DNA from: Pogonophryne albipinna
Lineage: Eukaryota > Chordata > Actinopteri > Perciformes > Artedidraconidae
NCBI GenBank assembly: GCA_028583405.1
Contig: CM053260.1
Span: forward strand, 11,616,660 to 11,680,659
Length of the DNA: 64,000 bases
Reading direction: 5' to 3'
Shown: in pieces, positions 13,507 to 25,753 of the stretch
Numbering within the stretch: the first letter of the stretch is position 1
How the letters are laid out: every line of letters begins with the position of its first letter
Notes under the pieces: generated by a model
What the model was told of the DNA's origin: nothing
The model's database searches: none
The model's input: only the letters and a program-made list of their open reading frames with translations
Translations under genes and position numbers: made by a program

Positions 13507-14605
13507 CAGGGGTGGGGAACCTCCGGCCCCGGGCCGTATACGGCCCGCGAGACCATTTGGTATGGCCCTCGAGGTAATTTATAAACATACGCAAAAAAGA
13601 AAAAAATTAAAGAAATCTAGACCGCAAAATAATTAAACAAGCGAGTGCCTGTTTTTCCTGGCAACGGTCATGGTCCTTGAACACAACACGAGCCTAACGT
13701 GGTATATGTCTCGTCTGACAGGGGTGCAATTCTGACAGAGAGCACCAGAACGCCGCTCCGGGACTTAAAAAAATTGCAGTACCCATAAGTCCGTACACAT
13801 GCTGCAGTTTTTGCGTGGCTGTGTCTTTAGTTGTAAGCCCAGTGGTGATCTGTTCATCTGTCAGTTGTAAGCCCAGTGGCGATCTGTTCATCTGTCATAC
13901 TGATCATACAGTCAATAACTTTGTTGTTATTAGCATCTGGTTAGCTAGCTATGCTAACGAATATAAGAAGCTTTTTCTCCAACCAGTGAGGTAAAGACAC
14001 ATCTTTATATGATCATTATAGTTATCAAAAAACAAGAGAATAAAGTAAACAGGTATAAAATACTATATGACAGTAAAAAAAAGTTGTTATTAATAAACAA
14101 GAATACAGTTTGAAAGGAGAGTGATTTGTAAAATATCCATAAAGAAAAAGTAAATCTGCTTACAGTTCTGTTTCAAATGGGTGTTGAGAGATGTTTCCAT
14201 AGATCTCTTAATTTTGCTCTCAAAGTGCACCAGATTGATGCTTTCAACTTCAATATTTAAAAAAAATCATCCCGGGGGAGCATGCCCCCCTGGACCGCCC
14301 TAGAGGAGGTTAGGTCCCCCCCACTTAAATCATGTTCACATGGATACGAAACTAAATACATTTGCACACATCTTGTGTCCATATCTTTCTGTTTGGTGGT
14401 CATGCCACAACCGTGCACGTGAATGCATGCGCGAGTCATGGCAAGATATCTGGATTAAGAGGTTGCTTTTTCTTTGCACAGCATGAAAGAAAGGCCAAAT
14501 GAATGGGCTGTGATTTTTAAGCAGAGGTCAATAATTTGTACGGCCCTCGGAGGATGTTGAAAAAATTGAAATGGCCCTTGAGAGGAAAAAGGTTCCCCAC
14601 CCCTG
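13507..14605. mobile_element. Non-autonomous hAT element inside the BEL 3' LTR
   Basis: Ends are CAGGGGTGGGGAACC and GGTTCCCCACCCCTG, flanked by a perfect 8-bp duplication ATTTAAGG (13499-13506 and 14606-14613). This is the hAT signature. The uninterrupted LTR at 3643-3650 shows the single pre-insertion copy. It is 1099 bp with no open transposase. Its internal blocks (near 13930 and 14175-14240) resemble parts of the larger hAT at 19659-22721. Confidence 0.92.
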
Positions 14606-14870
14606 ATTTAAGGCAATCAGGGCACAGCAGCAGTCAGTGGGCACCGGGAAGGTATATGGTTTTTTACCAGTGTCAGGGCTGAGTTCAGCAAACATTTAAA
14701 CACCTTTTGCTTTATTGTTCCCGCAAGGTGAAACTAATAAATACCACGAAAACGTTGATGCCTTGTCTGGACAATGGATTAATTACCGGCTCCTGATCTG
14801 CGTAAGATCTGCTAACTGGTGCCTCAGTGGCCTTTTGAAACTTTGGTGATGTTGACAAATAGCCACTACA
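14606..14870 (+). repeat. 3' LTR (distal part) of the BEL/Pao element
   Basis: Nearly identical to 3643-3909. Together with 13492-13506 it is the 3' LTR, lacking its first ~160 bp. It is followed by the target duplication AAGTG at 14871-14875. Confidence 0.85.
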
Positions 14871-14875
14871 AAGTG

Positions 14876-16540
14876 TATGTACACATAAAATCAATCATCC
14901 ACCATAACCTTAATGTAATCATTAAATAACACTGTTATATTATTACAGCTACAACGATGAAGAAACTCAGGCAAGTTGCTTAACACTGTAATACTTGACA
15001 AAATGTATAAAAGTAATCCTAATTTTAGTGGATGCTTATTTGTTAATATCAATAACCTATTTGTAACTTAAAGTGGTAAATTGGCTGTAAATCAGGAAGT
15101 ACTGGGTTTTTATGAGCAGTATCCTAACCATGAACTAAACACGACTCCCATAGTTTGCTGTGGGAAACAAACAAAGAACAGTGAAACTAAGCAAGAATCT
15201 GAAAGTACAAACGGACGCAGGTGAAAACCTCAACTTCAAACCACTGAGAGCTTAACACAGAGGCTGTTAGGACGGGTTTCTCTCTGGTTTCCTTCACACA
15301 ACCCAGTCGCATGGCATTTCGTGTTATAGTCACGACATTTAATCTATTGATTCGTGTTCACCAACACGACTTTCCCCTTTTTTTCGTGTCACAGAACGAT
15401 TTTAAAAGCAATGCATTTCTATTGGTAGTATGTTTCTTTTTGTCCGTTCGGGTCTTGGAAGACCGGAAGCTGTGGGGTTCATAAAAACATGTTTTTACTC
15501 CATATCAAGCCACGATTATTGTTTTTATTTTAAATCGTATAACGTCGGACTTTTTTTGTCGTCTGTGAGGAAAAGAAATGGGGCTCAGAGCCTCAGAATA
15601 CTGAAATCTGTATTTTTTTTAAATCTTTTTTTCCTTTTAATTTGTTATTCTTTTCTAAATAACACACTGTTATTTACTCACCAATAACACACAATTATCC
15701 TTGTTTTTATTTATTTGTTTAATTCCATAATCTCGGGCTTTTTTGGCGTCCGTCAGGAACTGAATTTCAAAATAAAAATAACCGGAAACAGACGTAGGCC
15801 TATAAGGGACATTTCGAGCATCATTGCGATTGTCAACATTTCTGAGTTTAGGATGGCCGAAGACACTACACTACCCATAATCCCCGTGATTAATCTTCAA
15901 GCTCTGGGATTGGATTTTGGAGTGGCAGTGCGCCAAGGTTACGCCGAGCGTCAAACAGCTCTTTGAAATGGAACGAAACCACGCCAGACTATCCAAAACT
16001 GGAATCGAACGCCCCCCCCAGAACTACACATGCTGGCTATTGTGTTTCGCAAAATGTTCTATGGGACGTCTCTACTGAACGTTTTCGTTTTTCCCACAAT
16101 TAGAAGTTGCCAGTATTAAACACATTGGTGTTATCAAATGTAAAACATATAACTAATAAATGGGTGAAAATTGCTTGTGTCCACAATGCGCAGCATTAAT
16201 ATACCCACATGACAGCTCATTGTTACTTTGTAATTCTACTCCACTACAATTCAGTGGTTAACCTGGTATTTTTACTCCACTACACTTATTTGAGTTACTT
16301 TGCAGATTCTGATTAATGATGTGAAATATAAAGAACCCTTAAATCAGACTTTAGTTACACCTGAGTAAAATTCAGGTAAGGTGATTGTCAAGTGCCAAAA
16401 ATCAGGAGAGATATTTGATAGTTGGTGCTTGAGAAGACTAAACATTTATCTGCAATTGACATGAATGGAAACGAGTAATAAAGTATATTCATTACTCGTT
16501 ATTCTCTACCAATAGTTAATTAAAGACTGTGTATAATGGC
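14876..16540. other. Intergenic DNA with an unclassified repeat-like stretch
   Basis: No gene is recognised. From about 15290 to 16110 the sequence has the look of an old mobile element. Two related segments (about 15515-15600 and 15700-15765) share a T-rich run followed by GTCGTCTGTGAGGA or GCGTCCGTCAGGA. A motif near 16236-16320 (TTTTTACTCCACTACA type) resembles a frequent fish miniature element. No ends or target duplications could be fixed. Confidence 0.35.
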
Positions 16541-16557
16541 TATTTTGCAAATCCCTT

Positions 16558-16700
16558 TCAAGATTTCAAGATTTTCTAAGGTTTATTGACATATCATATA
16601 CACAACTACAGTTATGCAATGAATGAAAAACTTGGGTCGCAGCTGAGGTTCCTCAACAGTGCATTACAAGACATCTATCAATATGTGTGTATACCTCCAC
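16558..16700 (+). repeat. LINE-like 3' tail fragment
   Basis: A TTCAAGATTTCAAGATTTTC start followed by TTTATTGACATATCATATAC and GAGGTTCCTCAACAGTGCA resembles a common fish retroposon tail ('tcaagattctttattgtcatat'). Family assignment is by recall only. Confidence 0.4.
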
Positions 16701-17666
16701 CATTAAACTGTTATATTCTGCACATTTCTTATACTATCTACATACATAAGAGTATAATTCATATGTATAATATCAGTTAAAATAAGTGCTTCAACATAGT
16801 TAACATTGCAGGAAAGCAATATATTAGACGTTAAGTACTTTGTCAGGCTTAATATTTATCTCTAGATACCCCCAAAGTTTTTTTCTTATTTAAAAGAAGA
16901 CCTTAATCTAAAGTATTATTTAACCTCTTAAGCCCCTAGCCTGTTTTTCAGGTTTCAGGCTCGAAAATGACATGCCCAAAACAAAGGACTATAACTTAAC
17001 TTCTAAAAGGGTTATATGAATAATTTCTTTTATCAAAGTAAGGTCACATCTGTGAGTTGGATGTAGAAGTGTCAGAATCAATAAAGATGTTTCAGTGTCA
17101 GAGTAAATCCAATGGAACATAGTCAAAAAGTGTAAATTCATGTCGCCGCCCAAATAAAACCCATTACTTAAAGTGAAAACCACCCTTGAATGATGGGTTA
17201 GTAGCCTCAAAGCTTTAGGAATCCAAAGTATAACATATAATAAGTACCCTGTATCAAGATTGAGGCAAAACAAGTGAGAATTGACCTTTTTAGAGAGATT
17301 TAGCAAAAACAAGTCCAAGCGGACTAAGCTTTGGGCACATTTGGTTCCATCAGTGCCATTTAACCTTTTTCAGGTACCAGACTGTAAAAATCATTGTATA
17401 ACATTTCATTATCACCATAGGTATTCATTCCATTAAAAAAAATTAAGTGTGGGTGTGTGTCTGTGTGTGGTGTGTGTGGGAAGTTCCCTCTTTGCATGAG
17501 ATGCATGTTACTTGCACAATAAAAATTAGGAAACTTAGGAAACATTTGACTCCAACTGGAGCAGATTTATTTAAAAAAAAATAGCAACACATTATACAAC
17601 AAGCATTTTTTGGGTAAAAAAAATAAACTTTATACAAACCCTGAATGTTATAGTATTACTCCAGTA

Positions 17667-17870
17667 AGTCATGCCATGCCCTGTAACAGTTCTTTTTGGT
17701 AGTGAAGCACAGCGGGACCTGACACTTCCTGCAGTACACAGGTGTCTTCACCCTTCTGTTGCCAGCATCAGAGCACCTCCTGCAGTACCTCCTGACCTTG
17801 GTGGCATCTTCCCCATAATACTGAGGCATCCAGAAGCCATATCATCATCGCCTTCCTCACTGTGAAAACA
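17667..17870 (-). pseudogene. piggyBac transposase C-terminal cysteine-rich domain
   Basis: On the minus strand this reads as a cysteine-rich tail: RRYCRRCSDAG, then VYCRKCQVPLCFTTKKNCY and a final AWHDLLE before a stop. CxxC pairs followed by a spaced cysteine are the zinc-binding C-terminal domain of piggyBac transposases, which contacts the transposon ends. It lies inside the TTAA-flanked element, on the same strand as the N-terminal remnant at 18.6 kb. Confidence 0.8.
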
Positions 17871-18162
17871 AATGTGGAAAAAACAAATAGATTAATTCTC
17901 TGGCTTGTACTTTCAAAAATGTAACTCAAATCAGAAATAATTTCTCTACAACAACAGCAGAACATCAATTTTGAGTGTGTGAAATAACATTATATCACTC
18001 AAAATGTATACCGTGTAAATTATGTGAGACAGGGTTCATATCATCTGTTCAATATTTAATAATATTCCGTCTGTCATATATTTATATTTTATATATATGC
18101 ATGTTTGTATATATATATACAATAATTACAATTATTACATATATATATATATATAAGTAATA

Positions 18163-18212
18163 ATTGTAAGTTGCTTTGGATAAAAGCGTCAGCTAAATGT
18201 AATGTAATACCG
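18163..18212 (+). repeat. SINE-like 3' tail (fish TTGTAAGTTGCTTTGG type)
   Basis: TTGTAAGTTGCTTTGGATAA followed by AAGCGTCAGCTAAATG matches a retroposon tail that is very common in teleost genomes. A second copy lies at 20474-20520. Here it sits within the piggyBac-family element. Confidence 0.6.
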
Positions 18213-18469
18213 TGTTAAATTCAACATGTATATGTCTTGTTTATTTCAACAACAAGAACAAGAAACGGCATCCATCTTCTTTGTTTGTTGTTGAGTGTGT
18301 GAAAGAACATTATATCACAAGATGGATGCCGTCGTGTTATTGTCACGTGTGTGAAATTAATATAGATGAATACACTCTTACACCAAATAAATAACAAAAA
18401 GATAAAAACAGATGAATACTCTTACACCAAATAAATAAGTAATACATACAAACAGAGAGATTACATACC

Positions 18470-18609
18470 TTTCCGGTGACGGAGGTTCATAATCAGTCAT
18501 TACTGTCCCCTTTATGCGTGACGAGATCACTATCTTCCGAAGGAGAGTCCTGAAATACGATGTCCAATGCCTCCTCTACGGACAAAAAAGTCTTCTTTCT
18601 GGCTGCCAT
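18470..18609 (-). pseudogene. piggyBac transposase N-terminal remnant
   Basis: Starting at ATG 18607-18609, the minus strand reads MAARKKTFLSVEEALDIVF and then an acidic DSPSEDSD segment before a stop near 18493. Shifting the frame by one base gives DYEPPSPER ahead of a GTATGT donor-like site, so a single-base change probably broke the frame. N-terminal acidic segments of this kind are typical of piggyBac transposases. No DDE domain follows. Confidence 0.65.
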
Positions 18610-19751
18610 TATTACAATGAAGACAAAGAAAACAAATCCTGCTGATCGATCAGCTGTTCTCTGCGCTCCTGTCGCCGCGGGACATGCTGGGACATGCTGG
18701 GACATGCTATGCTATGCTATGTGTGTGGGGGTCTGCGTAAACCAGCTATTCTGCCTTTACTTATACTTAAGCAAGATCCTATCTCTGGAACCCATAGGTC
18801 GATTTGGGTGATTGACACCTTTTTTGAATCGTTAGAGCCAATCGAATCGAGTTCAAAATACGTAAATACGTATACATAAATATACATCCATGCTGCGGAG
18901 GGGGAGCTATGCGTAAACTGCATCTCCCGCAGCTGAAGCCACAGACTGTTAATCGTTGGACCTACTCTTCTGCCGTGAATGAAAGGATTGATTATCAGTA
19001 ATCATTTTAAAGTGACAAGAGACATTGGATTAATCTAGAGCAGCGTTTTTATTCCTTTGAACACAACTTTTGATCACAAAACAGCCAAGGTAAGACCTAA
19101 TTATTGTCATGGATTTGAAAACTGATATTGTTTACTTGCTATGCTCTGGCTGCTAGCTCGGTTAATGTTGTGCCTGTAGTGATGGGGTGTATACCCATGG
19201 AATCTGTGGAATCGCAGCTTTCAGAATATGTGTTGTTTGTGCAGAAAGTATGAATTATAAATGATCGTTTTTGTGAGTTATGAGCAGAAATAGCAATTGC
19301 CCGTTTTTGCCATGGGCTCATTTAGAGGCTTCTTGTGAGACTTCTTTTTCGAAAAACTTTTTTTTTTTCGTATCGTCAGTTAGCCAAGTTTCCTCCGGTC
19401 AGATGGGTATGGAATATTAATAGTTTCATGAATGACACTTCAGATATAGCACTGTTGCTACATATATAGCATTTTCGGACCCGAGAAAAACAGGCTTTGG
19501 GCTTAAGAGGTTAAGGATGGCAGCTTCCTCATCGTTGCGCTCGGAGAGAAAGAGACGGAGACGGAGACGATTAACTGTTTAACCCTGCCTTGGGCATGGT
19601 TTATTTTCCTATGCACTGCAATCGGACATGCTGTGGAGTGAATCGAGTCACCTCTGAGTAGGGTTGGGTACCGAGAACCGGTTCCGGTTCGGAACCGGTT
19701 CCAACATTTCGATTCCAACGGCATCTTTTAGAAATGTGAATTTCGGTTCTT

Positions 19752-21390
19752 ATTACGGAATATCGTTGTTAATGTCCAAGTCCATCTGTGTATACCTTCA
19801 GACAGCCTCCAAGTGAAGCACACGGTGTTTACTCACAGTTTGAAAGCAGCGTGGAGAAGTCTTCATCTGTGAACTGTAAACTGTGATCCTCCAAGGGAAC
19901 TGGGACCCGCCCAGGTTAAAATGTGACACGCACAGGTTAAATTGTGTTACGATTTCTGTGGCTATCTACCAGCGATCATGTTTCATATGAAAGACTACCC
20001 ACACATGTATCCCTTATAAAAACGGTATTGTGCAGCACTCATCCAGATGAGATGTGACTGTTACCTCGTTTTGCAAAGATAGCAGCAGAAATGTCATTGG
20101 GGATATTTAGACTTTAAAATGCTGCTTGGTCGTGAATGTTGGTGTCGGCAAACAATATTACGAATCCTCTATTCAAACATAATATTCAATGTGCATCGAC
20201 ATGAAAATAACAAAAAAGTTCATGCTGGATTCAAACCCGAGTCCCAACAGTAAAAATCAATAATGCCCTGCAAGTTATGAGTGCGCCACGAATCAACATG
20301 TCCTAACAGATCACCACAGCTCATTTTGTTACATTAACATTGTCAACAACTTCTAGAAAAATGCAACCCGACATCATATTGATAATAATATATGATACAA
20401 ATGTAAGACTGACAACAATAATAGTTAGTAAAGGATTTATTGATGTGAATGTTTTGAACAGTGAATACTTATTGTAAATCGCTTTGGATAAAAGCGTCAG
20501 CTAAATGCAATGTAATGTAACGTGATGTAACAGGCATCAACACAGCGACTTGATTTATTGTTCTCTGGTGATCTGTTAGGACGTGTTGAATGGAGAAGTC
20601 TTCATCTGTGTTAGGGTTCAAATGTGCCCCGCCTAGATTAAACTGTGACGGCGCCCAGGTTAAACTGTTACGATTTCTGTGTTAAGTGTTCACTGTTCAA
20701 AACATTCACGTCAATAAATCCTTTACAAACTATTATTGTTGTCAGTCTTACATTTGTATCATATATTATTATCAATATGATGTCGGGTTGCATTTTTCTA
20801 GAAGTTGTTGACAATGTTAATGTAACAAAATGAGCTGTGGTGATCTGATAGGACGTGATGATTCGTGGCGCACTCATAACTTGCAGGGCATGATTGATTT
20901 TTACTGTTGGGACTCGGGTTTGAGTCCAGCATGAACTTTTTTGTTATTTTCATGTCGATGCACATTGAATATTATGTTTGAATAGAGGATTCGTAATATT
21001 GTTTGCCGACACCAACATTCACGACCAAGCAGCATTTTAAAGTCTAAATATCCCCAATGACATTTCTGCTGCTATCTTTGCAAAACGAGGTAACAGTCAT
21101 CTGGATGAGTGCTGCACAATACCGTTTTTATAAGGGATACATGTGTGGGTAGTCTTTCATATTAAACATGATCGCTGGTAGATAGCCACAGAAATCGTAA
21201 CACAATTTAACCTGTGAGGGTCACATTTTGACCTGGGCGGGTCCCAGTTCCCTTGGAGGATCACAGTTTAACACAGATGAAGACTTCTCCACGCTGCTTT
21301 CAAACTGTGAGTAAACACCGTGTGCTTCACTTGGAGGCTGTCTGAAGGTATACACAGATGGACTTGGACATTAACAACGATATTCCGTAT
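19752..21390. repeat. Long inverted repeat (fold-back), ~0.7 kb arms
   Basis: 19752-20470 is the near-perfect reverse complement of 20684-21390. The ~210-bp spacer holds a SINE-like tail and a partial second copy of sequence found near 19870-19965. Transcribed, it would form a very long hairpin. Confidence 0.88.
20474..20522 (+). repeat. SINE-like 3' tail in the fold-back spacer
   Basis: TTGTAAATCGCTTTGGATAA then AAGCGTCAGCTAAATGCAAT, nearly the same as 18171-18210. Confidence 0.6.
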
Positions 21391-22839
21391 TAAGTCTGGC
21401 AACAATAGCTGGTTTAAATGATTTATTCGAGCAACTCGTTTGTCTTGTTGTAGTCCTCGCTGTTCGCGTCCGGATATCGCCATCGTAATCACAACCTCAC
21501 ACACTGGTACTGGATGTGCATCAACGTGTTCCTAAGAAGCCAAATATACCAAAAGATGTATGTAAACGACAGAAGAAAGCGATCAAAATGTGTATTTCAG
21601 TCGAAAGCCACGCACCCCACGGAAACGAGTTGATCGGGAAACAAGTTGATCGGGAAACAAGTTAATCCGGAACACCGGCCCGTTGCACTGGCATTATAGA
21701 TGTTCGCCTAGGGCGCCAGATCTGGGAGGCGCTGCGCTGACAGCTCTGGGAGGGAAAACAAATGTTTTGACCGTTGGTGCTCATCCTAATTTTCGGCCTT
21801 GATGTAACAACATTCATAATTAAGTAAATGTAACACCCTTTTTCACCCCGGTTACACGTTTCATTCGCCCTGTACGATGGGCGCTGCAAGTGATGAAAAT
21901 GGGGGATGTTGGCTTATCTGGCACCCGCAGCTCACAGCCAAAGTGCGAGTGAGCGAGGGAGAAAGGGAGGGTGCACTGGAACCGGCGCTGTTGTTATTAG
22001 CATCTGGTGCTAGCTGCTCTAACGGAAGAAGATGTTTCTACAATGATGTGGAGGGAGAGTCCTCTCCAGTCAGACTGAGGCTGATAACTACAGCTCAGTG
22101 AGGTAAAGGACTCTGAGTGTTTAGATAGTTCACTTTAGTCTAAGTTATCTCAGTGGGTCTCAAACGTTTTGATCACAATTTATGTAAACACATATTTCCA
22201 AGGCACTCCTTTATAATTATTGGGATAAAACAGGTTTGAAATCATTCCAATGTATATATATAGGACAGTAAACCAGACATATCGTTTTAAACTGGAGAGA
22301 TACAAAAATATGCATAAATAAAATAGTAAAATAAGATATGAATGAACAACAAAAATAAAATACGTTACATGTATTTGTTATTGGCTATGGGTTATTGGTT
22401 ATGCTCACATACTTATTTAATTATTCAAATGTAAACCGATCTTTTTCATATGGGTGTTTAGAGTTGTACCCCCTAGATCTAGTCTCTAGTAATTCTGCTT
22501 AAAGTGCACCAGATTGAAGCATTTTGCTTTAAAATGTTCAAACATTTCTTCCTGGTATGCCTGAGAAGGCAGATATGCTTGTTTTTCTCAACAAGAACTT
22601 AATCATTTTTTTTACCCTGCCCCTCAAAAAATCGGAATTGAGAACCGTTAAGAACCGGAATCGAAAAGTAGAATCGGAATCAGAATCAGAATCGTGGAAA
22701 TTCAAACGATACCCAACCCTACCTCTGAGAGGGAGTTGGTTGACAGCAAAAAAAGCTATAATATTAACAACAGCTGACACGTAATAATGGTTCCGTGCCA
22801 GCTGATCTGCACCAAAGTACTAATTTCCTTATTTGTTTC

Positions 22840-23285
22840 CTCGCGTATCTGTCTCTCTCTCTCTCCACAAACGCTCACATGAAATGTGCTCTTTTGATGC
22901 GGCATGCCTTAGCAGTCCTTTATCAGTCTGTAATGCGTGTTTCCAGTCGCAAAAACATTTGACAGTAAAAGCTGCATCAGATGAAGACGTATTTACTTTA
23001 AACTGTCTACAGGGGAAACAAAAGGCTGCGTCTGCTTTTAACGAATATTCAAGCCATGGTCTGTTGTTGTTGAACCATGCAGTGGCAAAAGTGCGCCTCT
23101 TTGAAGCACTTTGAATTGCCTTGTGTTGAAAAGTGCTATATAAATAAACTTGCCTTGCCTTCTTTCCTGAAAACAATCTCCCTGGATAACGATCCAGTTT
23201 CACCTGTTGGGTTTATTAACCCCATCATCTGGGGCTGTTGGTCTTTGAGCGGTTACTGGCCCAATAATACCTGTTGATGTGCTGC
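22840..23285 (-). pseudogene. hAT-type transposase fragment with TTF-type zinc finger
   Basis: On the minus strand a block reads KLDRYPGRLFSGKK, is broken by a ~50-bp retroposon tail, then resumes KRRTFATAWFNNNRPWLEYS, AAFCFPCRQF and DWKHALQTDKGLLRHAASKE. The order (basic leader, PWLEYS, CxxC, DWKxA, H-x-S-x-x-H) is that of the TTF zinc finger at the start of ZMYM/hAT-like transposases. Nothing of the RNase H-like catalytic region follows on the minus strand. It is a dead fragment. Confidence 0.7.
23106..23160 (+). repeat. Retroposon tail inserted in the TTF transposase fragment
   Basis: AAAGTGCTATATAAATAAAC followed by TTGCCTTGCCTT is a familiar fish SINE/LINE 3' tail. Removing it reconnects the two pieces of the minus-strand transposase fragment. 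Confidence 0.55.
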
Positions 23286-23289
23286 AAGG

Positions 23290-24590
23290 TAGCGTCTGTA
23301 GTGGAGGCACCGGCACGGAGGAGGAGGATGCTGCGGGTGTGGTGCAGGGTGTGGCAACGCAGGTGGTGATGGTAGGGGCACAAGGAGCTGTGTCTCGGAG
23401 GACAGCGTTGGTGGCGGCCGCCTTGATGAGTCAAGGCTTCGGCTCGCTAACTCAGCCCCGGGGTTTGCCGAGGTCAAGCTTGTGACATTGGCGTGCTGCT
23501 GCAACGGCAGGTGCAGGGTCGCCAGCAGCAGCATCGTTTTAATAAATCCTGAGAGCTTTTAAGCCAATTTCTGATGTCCATTTTGTAATTCAAACAGAAA
23601 TGGGAGTCTACAGAATGCACAATAAACAAATCCAGAATAGGCGGCAGAGTGTGACGCTGTGATTGGTCTAAATGACGAATCACAAATCACAACAGACACA
23701 TGCATTTATTTGAGGTAGCTGCGATTTATTTACTTTTTTTACTATCTGACATCACATACATCGCAGCATAAAAGTTCACAGTTTATTTATAATTAAAAAA
23801 ATTAAATATATATATTTTTTAATTTTTATAAATAATAAAAAACGTGTTTATTGGGGGAGGGCAGGAATGTCAAATGGGAGGGCCTGGCCCTCCCACGGCG
23901 CCGGGCATGTAGGACTGATGTGCGATCTCTATTTTTCAAAAAGATTATACATTATCATTTCTATTCAATTTTACTTGGAGCATGGTTTGGTAAAATAAAC
24001 AAACGTGCTATATTTATGATGAAATATTGGCGAGTGAGGGTTGCAACACCCTTGGCCATTGTCGCTTCTTGTTTCCACTGCTTGCTACGATAAACCAGGT
24101 GTATTATGACTAATAAAGACAAATAATTCACAAATAAATATCTGTATTGACACAGCAACGTGTACACTGGTGTTATTAGACTTGGCTACAGACGTTGGGC
24201 AGCTGTAACTGATTGCAGTTGCCACTGCTAGTGAGATGCTAAGGTTTACTTTATAAATTAGGCAAAGGACAGTTATATTTGCCCCATGCCTTCAGCAGCA
24301 GCTGGCCATTCACTTTGATGTTATCCCGTTATGAAATGTCATCATTTCGACAATAAAGAAATGCTACATAAACGTTATCTTGCACGTTTTATCGAACCAT
24401 CTACGTTTCTAACTTTCAATATATTTAAAAAGAGATCTCTCTCTCATCTGCGTGCGGGGACGGGGGCCTCACAGACATGCTGCTGCGCTGTGCACACAGT
24501 TCTGCCGGTAATGAATATTACATTTTGTGAGGAAACTTTTCCACCAATAATTCCAATAAGTATTCCAAAATGTATTCACTTCAGGTTTAC
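23290..24590. other. Intergenic DNA, no gene recognised
   Basis: GC-rich to 23540, then AT-rich. Minus-strand frames at 23253-23534 are proline/histidine-rich and could be an upstream extension of the hAT fragment, but no family motif is seen. Nothing else stands out. Confidence 0.35.
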
Positions 24591-24707
24591 GAAAGTAACT
24601 GTAATCAGATTAGTTGTTTTTCAAATGTAACGCGAGCTGAATACAGTTAGGCTACTTGATTTTTGTAATCTGATTACGTTACATGTATTCCGTTACAACC
24701 CAACCCT
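24590..24707 (+). mobile_element. End of a hAT-like miniature element
   Basis: The GTAATCTGATTACGTTACAT...CCGTTACAACCCAACCCTG segment matches a widespread fish element end (its complement begins CAGGGTTGGGTAGTAACGG in recalled copies). Its other end was not located. Confidence 0.45.
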
Positions 24708-24896
24708 GTGTACAGATCATCAGTCCTGTGTACAAATCAGTTCGATAAAGTCATGCCTAAACAGCGACATTTTACACGATAAATACGGGTTTAAATAGCA
24801 GCATTTGCCGCGGAAGGCAAGTGGCAGCTACAGTAAACCTTCTCTTACTCTGGCATCTTGTGGCAACTCCCGTTGAGCAGCGGCAGATTCCTCGGC

Positions 24897-24982
24897 AAGT
24901 TGTGGCATATGCCGGAAGTACTTGCCACAGATACCACAGAGTAGCGGCCTCTGTGGCATATGCCGGAAGTACTTGCCACTGC
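24897..24982 (+). repeat. Short direct repeat, two ~29-bp copies
   Basis: TGTGGCATATGCCGGAAGTA followed by CTTGCCAC occurs at about 24900-24927 and again at about 24953-24980. The function is unknown. Confidence 0.75.
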
Positions 24983-25299
24983 CTGCAGATGCCACGAAAT
25001 GCGTTTGCTGTCTCTCCGCTGTTCTGATGAAGGTAAACAGCGAAGACGGTGCGTAAAAAGGCACAGCTCTCGGCGCGCTGGTGCTGCACTTCTCAGAAGC
25101 GGAGTTACACGTCCCGCTGCCTCCTGATGCTGCCTGCAGCCATTTCATGAAGTGAAGGAGGTTTTCCTTCTATAAAACAGCTGCGGGCAGCAGATACCGT
25201 GAGAGTCCCTGACATGAATTCATAGATCAAGGCAGACTGGTTTACTCTCCTGTAGAAAATGGCATTTAAAATCAGTCATTAAAAAGAAAAGCTAATAAA

Positions 25300-25753
25300 A
25301 TAAACACATAGCTCTACACCCCTGGCCGACATGTCCTTAAAATGAAGTCCGAGTTTGAAATATATCTCAAATAATGTATGCACTGCCATTTCCCCACATA
25401 AACATAACAGTCTGCAATTAAACGGTTGTCTCCTGCGCTCCTCTTCCTACTTGGCGCACCGGTAACTTTCTCGTGCGCACAAGAGGCTGAGACCAGGCTG
25501 AGCCACCAAATCCCTCGGAACATCATATAAGCCATTTTCAACGGTTATCTGGTGAAAGATTAACTAGGTTACTGGATGAAATAATATGACTGGTATAGGT
25601 GCGAACATTAAACACTTTTTGAAAAAAATATTATGATAAAATATTTTTATATATTTATAATTCTGCAAATATTACGATAAACTCACAGCTATTTCGCGGC
25701 CCGGCAGTAACACCTCCGCGGCCCGGTACCGGTCCGGGGGTTGGGAACCCCTG
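25300..25753 (+). mobile_element. 3' part of a hAT-type element
   Basis: It ends in GGGGGTTGGGAACCCCTG, the terminal sequence of a common hAT family (complement CAGGGGTTCCCAACCCCC). GC-rich 'cgcggcccgg' repeats lie just inside. No matching left end or 8-bp partner of the right flank (GTCTAGAG) was found, so the start given is only where similarity in style begins. It abuts the DIRS fragment. Confidence 0.5.

Larger units (their letters stand above)
16924..19510 (-). mobile_element. piggyBac-family element, internally deleted
   Basis: It is flanked by TTAA (16920-16923 and 19511-19514). Its ends are CCTCTTAAGCCCCTAGCCTG and the reverse complement of CCTCTTAAGCCCAAAGCCTG, followed by GTTTTTC on both sides, so the inverted repeat is about 27 bp with a few mismatches. 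On the minus strand it keeps the beginning of a transposase (18470-18609) and its cysteine-rich end (17667-17870), but the DDE core is missing. It is 2587 bp and depends on a transposase made elsewhere, if it is still mobile. Confidence 0.88.
19659..22721. mobile_element. hAT-type element with a fold-back core
   Basis: Ends are TAGGGTTGGGTACCG and CGATACCCAACCCTA, with a perfect 8-bp duplication CCTCTGAG (19651-19658 and 22722-22729), diagnostic of hAT. It is 3063 bp. The left third is a ~0.7 kb-arm inverted repeat (19752-21390). The right third (about 21960-22550) resembles internal sequence of the 13507-14605 hAT. No transposase frame remains. Confidence 0.9.

Noticed and set aside
25314..25541. 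75-residue minus-strand frame with a signal-peptide-like start
   Set aside because: It lies in hAT-like noncoding sequence, has no similarity and no splice or promoter context.
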